In this document: in pieces, positions 45,326 to 51,330 of the stretch | How positions within the stretch are numbered: the stretch's first letter is position 1 | Layout: every line of letters starts with the position of its first letter | Source: Gordonia sp. PP30 | GTDB lineage: Bacteria > Actinomycetota > Actinomycetes > Mycobacteriales > Mycobacteriaceae | Reading direction: 5' to 3' | Assembly (NCBI RefSeq): GCF_023100845.1 | Contig: NZ_CP095864.1 | Span: 3,472,001 to 3,536,000, forward strand | DNA: 64,000 bases | Notes under the pieces: generated by a model | What the model saw: only the letters and a program-made list of their open reading frames with translations | Databases searched by the model: none | Told to the model about the DNA's origin: nothing | Made by a program: the position numbers and the translations under genes

Positions 45326-46714
45326 TCAGCGGACCGCCGCCTCGGCGGCACGCTCCCGGGCCGGCAGCACACACCAGGCCGCGACGGTCCCGGCCACCAG
45401 GAACAGCGCGCCGACCGCGAAGCCGATCGAGTAGCCGTCCCGCGGGGTGCCCGCGCCACTCGCGATCGTCACCAGCACCGCGAGCCCGATGGTGCCGCCG
45501 AGCTGCCGGGATGAGTTGACCACGCCGGAGGCCACGCCGACGTCTTCCGGCGCCACCCCTTCGGTGGCGATCGCGCCGACCAGCACCATGGCGCCGCCCA
45601 CCCCGATCGCGCAGACCACCGACGGCGCCAGGATGCCGACCCAGAAGTCGAAGTCGGCGGGCATCCGGGAGAACAGCCACAAGCCGATCGCCGCGCACAC
45701 GCCGAACACCGCGATCGCGTTGCGCGGCCCGATCCGCGCGGCGAGCTTCGGTGCCGCCGCCACGCCGATGAACACGCAGAAGGAGAACGGCAGGAACAGG
45801 GTGCCGGCGATGTCCGGCTCGACGTTCCAGACCGTCTGGACGTACAGCGAGGCGAAGTAGAACGCGGCCAGCTGACCGGCGGCGAGCATGAACCCGAACA
45901 GGTTCGCCCCCAGAATGGAGCGGCGGCGCACCAGCGACGGCGGCATCAAGGGATACGGCGTCGTCCGTTCCACCGCCGCGAAGGCGGCCAGCAGGAGGAT
46001 CGCGACCGCCAGGCCGACGAGGCAGCGCGCCGAGCCCCAGCCGTGGTCGCCCGCGGAACTGACTCCGTACACGAGCGCTGCCACTCCCGCCGTCACCAGG
46101 ACGGCGCCGACCACGTCGAGCCGGCCGGCGCCCCGTTCGTGTCCCGCGGGAACCGACGCGAACGCCGCGATCAGGGCGATCAGCACCAGCGGCACGTTGA
46201 CCAGGAGTACCGCGCGCCAGGAGAACCAGTCGGTGAGCAACCCGCTCAGCACCACGCCCACCGCGCCGCCGGCGGCGCCGGCCGCGGCCCACACCCCCAT
46301 CGCCCGCTTGTGCTGGACCGGGTCGGCGACGGTCGCGACCAGCGCGAGCGACGCCGGCGCCAGCAGCGCCCCGGCGAGTCCCTGCAGGCCGCGGGCGGCG
46401 ATCAGGACGCCGGGCGTATCGGCGAATCCGCCGAGCAGGCTCGCGGCGCCGAAGACCACCAGTCCGGCGAGGATCACCCGGCGACGGCCCCAGAGGTCGC
46501 CGAGCCGCCCGCCGAGCAGCATGAAACCCGCGAAGGTGAGCAGGTAGGCGGTGACCACCCACTGCAGCCCGGTCGCACTGAATCCGAGTTCGGTCCGGAT
46601 CGCGGGGAGGGCGATATTGACCAGGGACATGTCCAGTGCCACCAGGAAGTTCAGGAAGAACACCGTGGCGAGCAAGGTGCCGTGATGCTGCTGCCGGGTG
46701 GGTGCGACCGTCAT
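45326..46714 (-). CDS. MFS multidrug transporter (DHA2-like, 14 helices)
   Basis: ATG 46714 gives 462 residues with about 14 membrane helices. Motif A appears as GGRLGDLWGRRR and motif C-like sequence GAAGGAVGVVLSGLLTDW, the drug:H+ antiporter-2 pattern. It is divergent from a TetR gene across a 95-bp region with a long palindrome, the usual layout of a TetR-controlled efflux pump. Substrates unknown. Confidence 0.92.
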   Translation of the reverse strand: MTVAPTRQQHHGTLLATVFFLNFLVALDMSLVNIALPAIRTELGFSATGLQWVVTAYLLTFAGFMLLGGRLGDLWGRRRVILAGLVVFGAASLLGGFADTPGVLIAARGLQGLAGALLAPASLALVATVADPVQHKRAMGVWAAAGAAGGAVGVVLSGLLTDWFSWRAVLLVNVPLVLIALIAAFASVPAGHERGAGRLDVVGAVLVTAGVAALVYGVSSAGDHGWGSARCLVGLAVAILLLAAFAAVERTTPYPLMPPSLVRRRSILGANLFGFMLAAGQLAAFYFASLYVQTVWNVEPDIAGTLFLPFSFCVFIGVAAAPKLAARIGPRNAIAVFGVCAAIGLWLFSRMPADFDFWVGILAPSVVCAIGVGGAMVLVGAIATEGVAPEDVGVASGVVNSSRQLGGTIGLAVLVTIASGAGTPRDGYSIGFAVGALFLVAGTVAAWCVLPARERAAEAAVR

Positions 46715-46735
46715 GCGAGTCTCCGAATCCGTTGC

Positions 46736-46765
46736 ACGTACGCGTACGAATACGTACGCGTACGT
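46736..46765. promoter_or_regulatory. Palindromic operator of the MFS/TetR pair
   Basis: ACGTACGCGTACG and CGTACGCGTACGT are perfect 13-bp arms around AATA, 22 bp from the MFS start and 44 bp from the TetR start. Internal ACGTAC/GTACGCGTAC symmetry gives overlapping sub-sites. Confidence 0.8.
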
Positions 46766-46808
46766 TAGGCTAGGCTTACTCACGGTGATTCGCAAGAGAC
46801 CGGTCGTC

Positions 46809-47453
46809 ATGCGCGATGATGCATCCATGCCGCCCACTCCCCGTCTCGACCGCGACACGATCGTCGACGCCGCCCTGGCCTTGATCGAACGCGACGGCAT
46901 CGACGCGCTGAGCATGCGCCGACTGGCCACCGAGCTCGATTCCAAGCCGATGTCGCTGTACCACTACGTGCCGAACAAGGCAGAGCTGCTCGCCCTCGTC
47001 CTCGACGAGCTGGCCGCGCGGATCTCGTGGTCGATCCCCGACGGCAGTCCGCGCGACCGCATGATCGGCGTGGCGATGGAGATGTACACGCAGTTGCTCC
47101 GCATCCCGTGGATCATCACCGTGCTGCGCGAGGGCCGCACCACCGGCCGGTCGGCGCTGATCCTCACCGACAGCTTCCTGGCCGCGGCCGGAGAAGCCGG
47201 GCTCGACCGGCGGCGGGCGTTCGGGCTGTGGCGCGCGAGCTGGGATCTCGTCGCCTCCGAGGTCGGCTGGCAGTACTCGATGTCCCAGCGGCCCGACGAC
47301 CAGCGGCTCTGGTTTCAGCGCGCCGACTCCGGCGATCTCGCCGCCGACTACCCCACCGTGGCCGCCCTGCTCCCGGAGTGGAGCGAGCTGTCCCGCGGCT
47401 TCGACCTCCGCGAGGTGATCACCGACCTGATCGACGGTGCCCTCGCGCGCTGA
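46809..47453 (+). CDS. TetR family repressor with TetR-type C-terminal domain
   Basis: ATG 46809 gives 214 residues; ATG 46827 and GTG 46785 are alternatives since no clear ribosome site is seen. The helix-turn-helix is DALSMRRLATELDSKPMSLYHYVPNKAEL, and the first residues and Trp-rich ligand domain are like classical TetR. It probably represses the divergent MFS pump through the palindrome. Confidence 0.9.
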   Translation: MRDDASMPPTPRLDRDTIVDAALALIERDGIDALSMRRLATELDSKPMSLYHYVPNKAELLALVLDELAARISWSIPDGSPRDRMIGVAMEMYTQLLRIPWIITVLREGRTTGRSALILTDSFLAAAGEAGLDRRRAFGLWRASWDLVASEVGWQYSMSQRPDDQRLWFQRADSGDLAADYPTVAALLPEWSELSRGFDLREVITDLIDGALAR

Positions 47454-47542
47454 CCGGCACGTTCCGCGGCACCGCCGATGTTGTCCACAGGGTGTGGACA
47501 ACGACGTCGACGGCCGGCCGCCTCCGGTGTCAGGCTGACGCC

Positions 47543-48580
47543 ATGAACATCCCGAACTCGCAGCGCGCACTGCCCGTCCTGGTCCCCGGCACCCCGGTGC
47601 TGGTCCGCGAGGACGGCAGCCTGCACATCGGCTACGACCCGGCGACCGCGCTGATCGTGCACCTCGACCCGCCCGCGATCCCCGCGGTCGTCGCCGACGT
47701 GCTCGGCGCACTGCGCCGGCCCCTCTACCGCGACCAGTTACGCGCCAAGGTGCGCGCCGCGGGGCTCACGGCGGCGTCGTTCAGCGTCCTGCTCGACCGG
47801 CTGGTGACCGCGGGCAAAGCGCGCCTTCCGGCGGCGTCGTACGACGCCGGTCTGCGGGTCCGGATCCTCGGTGACGACGCACTGGCGCGGCGACTCGCCG
47901 ACGAACTGACCGACGCCGGGCTGGTCGTCGTCGGCGACCCGCTCGGCCCGTCGTCGGTGTCCCGGTTCGAGCACCTCGACTGCCGGCTGGTGGTGCTCGC
48001 CGACCGGCTCGGCGTCGACCCCGCGGTCGCCGCCGGGCTGATGACCGCGCGGCTGCCGCACCTGCCGGTGGTCGTACAGGACGGCGCCGGGATGATCGGC
48101 CCGTTGGTCCTGCCCGGGCATTCCAGCTGTCTGCGCTGCGCCGACCTGCACCGCTGCGACCTGGACCCGGAGTGGCCGCTGCTCACGACCCGGCTCGCCA
48201 CCGTCCCCGGCGGTGACGACCCCGTCACCGTCGCGCTGACCGCCCTGATGGCGCGGCAGGAGATCGCCGGACTGGCCGCACGGCTGGCCGACCCGGTCGG
48301 TGCCGCGCCGCAGACGCTGGGACATCGTCTGCGGGTGCGCGTGCAACCGGCCGGAACGGATCTGCTCGCCGCACCGGTGCACCCCGCGTGCGACTGCTGC
48401 TACCCGCCGCCGGGCCCGGCCGTCCACTATCCTCGGAGCAGGCGAAAGGACTGCGTTGAGCGACGAGATCACACGGGGGCAGGGCCGTCGAAATGCGAAG
48501 CTGGCGGCGCTGCCGCTCGGCATGGCAGGCCGGGCCGCTGCCGGATTCGGCAAGCGGCTGGCCGGCAAGAGCAAGGATGA
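47543..48580 (+). CDS. E1-like/cyclodehydratase-type protein (TOMM leader-binding-like)
   Basis: A 345-residue frame that holds the Rv3196 position. A small N-terminal winged-helix-like part (about 20-100) leads to a Rossmann-like part and two Cys pairs, SSCLRC (about 195) and ACDCC (near 288), as in the zinc-binding proteins that dock leader peptides in TOMM (thiazole/oxazole) biosynthesis. No YcaO enzyme or precursor peptide is visible nearby, so the true substrate is unknown. The final 40-50 residues (from about HYPRSRR on) are probably not native: the frame runs 125 bp into the ABC1 gene, most likely through loss of the original stop. Confidence 0.7.
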   Translation: MNIPNSQRALPVLVPGTPVLVREDGSLHIGYDPATALIVHLDPPAIPAVVADVLGALRRPLYRDQLRAKVRAAGLTAASFSVLLDRLVTAGKARLPAASYDAGLRVRILGDDALARRLADELTDAGLVVVGDPLGPSSVSRFEHLDCRLVVLADRLGVDPAVAAGLMTARLPHLPVVVQDGAGMIGPLVLPGHSSCLRCADLHRCDLDPEWPLLTTRLATVPGGDDPVTVALTALMARQEIAGLAARLADPVGAAPQTLGHRLRVRVQPAGTDLLAAPVHPACDCCYPPPGPAVHYPRSRRKDCVERRDHTGAGPSKCEAGGAAARHGRPGRCRIRQAAGRQEQG

Positions 48581-49793
48581 GGTCAGCGCCGAGGTGATGG
48601 CCAAGACCGCCGAGCAGCTGTTCGCCGTCCTCGGCGAGCTCAAGGGCGGCGCGATGAAGGTCGGTCAGGCGCTGTCGATCATGGAGGCCGCCGTCCCCGA
48701 GGAGTTCGGCGAGCCCTTCCGCGAGGCGCTGACCAAACTGCAGGCCGAGGCGCCGCCGATGCCGATCGCGACCGTCCACAAGGTGCTCGACCAGCAGCTC
48801 GGCACCCGCTGGCGGGAACGCTTCGCGTCGTTCGAGGAGACCCCCGCGGCGTCGGCGAGCATCGGCCAGGTGCACAAGGCGGTGTGGGCCGACGGCCGTC
48901 CGGTCGCGGTCAAGGTGCAGTACCCGGGCGCCGACCACGCCCTGAAGGCCGATCTCAAGACCCTGAGCCGGATGTCCGGCCTGATCCAGAAGCTCTCCCC
49001 CGGTACCGACGCCAAGGCGATGATCGACGAGCTGATCGACCGCACCGAGGACGAGCTGGACTATCTCGCCGAGGCCGACTACCAGCGGGCTTTCGCGCGG
49101 GCCTTCGACGGCGACCCCGACTTCGTGATCCCCAAGGTGGTGGCCAGCGCGCCGAAGGTGATCGTGTCCGAGTGGATCGAGGGCACCCGGCTGAGCAAGA
49201 TCATCACCGACGGCACCCGTGCGCAGCGCAACGACGCCGCCACCAAGATGACGACCTTCGAGTTCTCCTCCCCGTCGCGCGTCGGTCTGCTGCACGGCGA
49301 TCCGCACCCGGGGAACTTCTTCGTCCTCGACGACGGACGCTTCGGCGTCCTCGACTTCGGGGCGATCGGCCAGTACCCGAACGGTCTGCCGCCGGAGACC
49401 GGGCCGATCCTCGCGCTGGCCCGAGACAAGCGGTACGACGAGCTGCGCGACATGCTGGTGGAGCACGATTTCATCCGCGCCGCGTACGCGGCGAAGGTGT
49501 CGTCGCAGGATCTCGCGAAGTACCTGCAGCCCTACGTCGATCCGCTGTACAGCGACTCGTTCCACTTCACCCGCCGGTGGCTGCAGCGCGCGGCGGGCAA
49601 GGCGACGGACATGACCGGCGACGTCTACAAGACCTCCCGGCATATGAATCTGCCGAAGGAGTACGTGATGGTGTTCCGGGTGCTCCTCGGCTGCGTCGGC
49701 ATCGCCGCGCAGCTCGACGCCGAGGCGCCCTACCGCGCGATCATGTACCGCTGGGTGCCCGGTCTGGAGGAGGAACTCCCCGCCGAGGCGTGA
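48456..49793 (+). CDS. ABC1/UbiB-family atypical kinase
   Basis: TTG 48456 has AAAGGA at a good distance and gives 445 residues (Rv3197 position). Motifs include LKGGAMKVGQALSI (the KxGQ motif), ASASIGQVHKA, PVAVKVQYPG with the nucleotide-binding Lys, TEDELDY, and LLHGDPHPGNFFV and LDFGAIG, the catalytic and metal-binding Asp regions. UbiB-like proteins bind ATP and support lipid or quinone metabolism; in M. tuberculosis the homologue is beside whiB7, as here. A hairpin separates it from the convergent whiB7. Confidence 0.88.
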   Translation: MSDEITRGQGRRNAKLAALPLGMAGRAAAGFGKRLAGKSKDEVSAEVMAKTAEQLFAVLGELKGGAMKVGQALSIMEAAVPEEFGEPFREALTKLQAEAPPMPIATVHKVLDQQLGTRWRERFASFEETPAASASIGQVHKAVWADGRPVAVKVQYPGADHALKADLKTLSRMSGLIQKLSPGTDAKAMIDELIDRTEDELDYLAEADYQRAFARAFDGDPDFVIPKVVASAPKVIVSEWIEGTRLSKIITDGTRAQRNDAATKMTTFEFSSPSRVGLLHGDPHPGNFFVLDDGRFGVLDFGAIGQYPNGLPPETGPILALARDKRYDELRDMLVEHDFIRAAYAAKVSSQDLAKYLQPYVDPLYSDSFHFTRRWLQRAAGKATDMTGDVYKTSRHMNLPKEYVMVFRVLLGCVGIAAQLDAEAPYRAIMYRWVPGLEEELPAEA

Positions 49794-49814
49794 TCGGCGT
49801 TTCCCCCGTCGCCG

Positions 49815-49867
49815 CCATGTCGCGGGTCTGTTTCCGGGTCGCCCGTCCCGGACGACCCGCGACATGG
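49815..49867. repeat. 14-bp inverted repeat between the ABC1 and whiB7 genes
   Basis: CCATGTCGCGGGTC (49815-49828) and GACCCGCGACATGG (49854-49867) are perfect arms with a 25-nt loop. It shares the TGTCGCG core with the intergenic clusters described at 14.3, 33.4 and 50.7 kb. It may be a terminator for the ABC1 gene. Confidence 0.7.
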
Positions 49868-49871
49868 AAAA

Positions 49872-49912
49872 GGACCCGTGACGCACCCCCGGAAGGGGCG
49901 CGTCACGGGTCC
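49872..49912 (-). terminator. Intrinsic terminator of whiB7
   Basis: On the minus strand GGACCCGTGACGC and GCGTCACGGGTCC form a perfect 13-bp stem followed by TTTTCC, 7 bp after the whiB7 stop. Confidence 0.88.
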
Positions 49913-49919
49913 GAATTCG

Positions 49920-50216
49920 TCAGCTCGCGTTCTTCCGCGGGCGTCCGCGCGGGCGCTTGCGGGCGATGATGACGCCGCGATCGAAGATCTCGCCGCCCCA
50001 CACGCCCCAGGGCTCGCCGCGGTCGACGGCCTCGGCGAGGCACGGGGCCTGCAGCGGGCACGCGCGGCACAGGCTCTTGGCCTTCTCCAGTGCGGCGGGC
50101 TCCTCGGCGAACCACAGGTCCGCGTCGCCGCTCTGGCAAGGCAGGTCTATTCGGTGGGTCGCCGGAGACTCCTCCGGCGTCCCCGTGATCGGGGTGGTCA
50201 GTTCGGTGATGGTCAT
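49920..50216 (-). CDS. whiB7: WhiB7, iron-sulfur transcription factor for intrinsic antibiotic resistance
   Basis: A 98-residue Wbl protein. The four Fe-S Cys are Cys27, Cys50, Cys53 and Cys59 (CRACPLQAPC), followed by the GVWGGE turn and a C-terminal RGRPRK AT-hook, which distinguishes WhiB7 from other Wbl proteins. WhiB7 binds the sigma-A holoenzyme and activates genes for antibiotic resistance and redox balance, including itself. Upstream lies a roughly 300-nt leader with a promoter of WhiB7 type, a 42-codon uORF and a hairpin. ATG 50216 is the start. Confidence 0.95.
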   Translation of the reverse strand: MTITELTTPITGTPEESPATHRIDLPCQSGDADLWFAEEPAALEKAKSLCRACPLQAPCLAEAVDRGEPWGVWGGEIFDRGVIIARKRPRGRPRKNAS

Positions 50217-50288
50217 GTGCTGGGTCTTTCGCGGGGATGGCTGGGTGGTCCGTGCGCGAAACCCGTGCGGCCGGTGAAGAAAGAGTTC

Positions 50289-50324
50289 GGCCCCGGGGAT
50301 TCGCTGACGCGATTCGCCGGGGCC
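50289..50324 (-). terminator. Leader hairpin (putative attenuator) upstream of whiB7
   Basis: On the minus strand GGCCCCGG and CCGGGGCC form an 8-bp stem with a 20-nt loop between the uORF stop and whiB7, followed by CTCTTTCTT. Together with the uORF this looks like transcription attenuation: stalled or drug-inhibited uORF translation would favour read-through. A hairpin in the uORF (GGCCCGA/TCGGGCC, 50373-50389) may pair alternatively. Confidence 0.55.
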
Positions 50325-50349
50325 GGTAGTCAGATGTCTGCGGAGCCGT

Positions 50350-50478
50350 CTACGTTTCGACCAACGCGGGACGGCCCGAGAGTCGGGCCACGGGGAATCG
50401 CCGGCGCGCTCGCGCTGCGTCAGCAGGCACTGCTGCTGCCAGATGCTCGTGCTGCCAGATGACGGCGATCTTCTTCAT
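50350..50478 (-). CDS. Upstream ORF (leader peptide) of whiB7
   Basis: ATG 50478 follows GGAAGGAAG and opens 42 codons ending in TAG at 50350-50352. The peptide starts MKKIAVIWQHEHLAAAVP and ends RPALVET, with an Ala/Arg-rich middle. It lies about 135 nt upstream of the whiB7 start in the leader. whiB7 of mycobacteria and streptomycetes is known to be controlled by a translated uORF and attenuation; this frame is the counterpart, inferred by position. Confidence 0.7.
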   Translation of the reverse strand: MKKIAVIWQHEHLAAAVPADAARARRRFPVARLSGRPALVET

Positions 50479-50539
50479 CGCGGGCGACTTCCTTCCTCGG
50501 ATCGATTCCCTCGTGTTCCCTCATGGAACAACGACGACC

Positions 50540-50578
50540 ACGCTACGCCTCCGCCACGAAAGCGCGCAATCTATTTTT
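50540..50578 (-). promoter_or_regulatory. WhiB7-type promoter of whiB7
   Basis: On the minus strand an AT-rich AAAAATA is followed by the -35 TTGCGC (50564-50569), an 18-bp spacer and the -10 TAGCGT (50540-50545). An AT-rich box just upstream of the -35 is the mark of WhiB7-activated promoters and implies autoregulation. Transcription would start near 50533. Confidence 0.75.
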
Positions 50579-50670
50579 GACCTGCGGCGATGCGTAGACC
50601 CCGCGCCGGTCGAGCCGCGATCGCGACAGCCCGCGGGCGGACACGACAGCCGTCGTACACGCGACGGCCG

Positions 50671-50748
50671 CGGGTGTCGCGCGCTGTTCGGGTGTCGCCG
50701 CTGCGCGCCGGGTGTCGCGGCGGACCCTTTCGGCGCCGTGTCGCCGGT
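50671..50748. repeat. GTGTCGC motif cluster upstream of whiB7
   Basis: GGTGTCGC occurs at 50673, 50691 and 50711, with a CGTGTCGCC at 50738. The spacing is about 20 bp. The stretch 50579-51004 holds no gene that I can support; this cluster and the inverted repeat below are its only clear structure. Confidence 0.6.
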
Positions 50749-50820
50749 CGGCTCGGCGGGCTCAAGAGAAGGTGGCGGCACCGCTCCGCCGGCCGGCCGG
50801 CCGGCCCGGGCGACGCCGTC

Positions 50821-50871
50821 GGCAGAGTGCCGAATCGAGGCCCGCCACGAACCCCGATTCGGCGCTCTGCC
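50821..50871. repeat. 17-bp inverted repeat with possible second hairpin
   Basis: GGCAGAGTGCCGAATCG and CGATTCGGCGCTCTGCC pair with one mismatch, 17 nt apart. A second imperfect repeat (CCGAACCGAGACC and GGTCTCGCCGGTTCGG, about 50870-50920) overlaps its right end. No gene is in this stretch. Confidence 0.75.
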
Positions 50872-51004
50872 GAACCGAGACCACCCGGGCGCGGGCGATT
50901 CAAGGTCTCGCCGGTTCGGAATCACCGACGCCCGACACACCGCGTCCGCCGCCCGGCGTTCGGCGGGCGGCCGAGTGCCGGAAGGCGACTTCGGCGGTAC
51001 CGCT

Positions 51005-51330
51005 GGTGTCGCGTGTCGAAAATTGTCGAATGGTTGCCGTGAGTCAGATGGGCGGCCGGCAAGGCGGAGAAGGGAAGCATAGCGGCGCTATGCCGACCGA
51101 CGACAACGCCGCCAGGCGTTCATCTGGCCGCGGCATACCGACGATGAATTTTCGGCACGCGACACCAGGTCGCGTCTCTCAAATCCTCTCCGTAGGCATC
51201 GGTGGATCCGCTGGGCGGCCGGCAAGGCGGAGGGGGGAAGCATAGCGGCGCCATGCCGACCGACGACAACGCCGCCGGGCGCTGCGCGGGCCGCCGAGGA
51301 CCGGAAAGAGATTTGGGAGACACGGCCTAG
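51005..51330. mobile_element. Two tandem MITE-like elements between whiB7 leader and uvrD2
   Basis: A 69-bp core (51050-51118) is repeated at 51213-51281 with 4 mismatches, 163 bp apart. The first unit is flanked by a 20-bp inverted repeat with one mismatch (51005-51024 and 51147-51166); the second by a looser 21-22-bp inverted repeat (51172-51192 and 51302-51323). No transposase reading frame is present. The right end lies 4 bp from the uvrD2 stop codon. This is the build of a small non-autonomous element duplicated in tandem; mobility itself is inferred. Confidence 0.65.

Noticed and set aside
51005-51330. Insertion sequence with transposase
   Set aside because: No reading frame resembling a transposase exists inside or beside the repeats.
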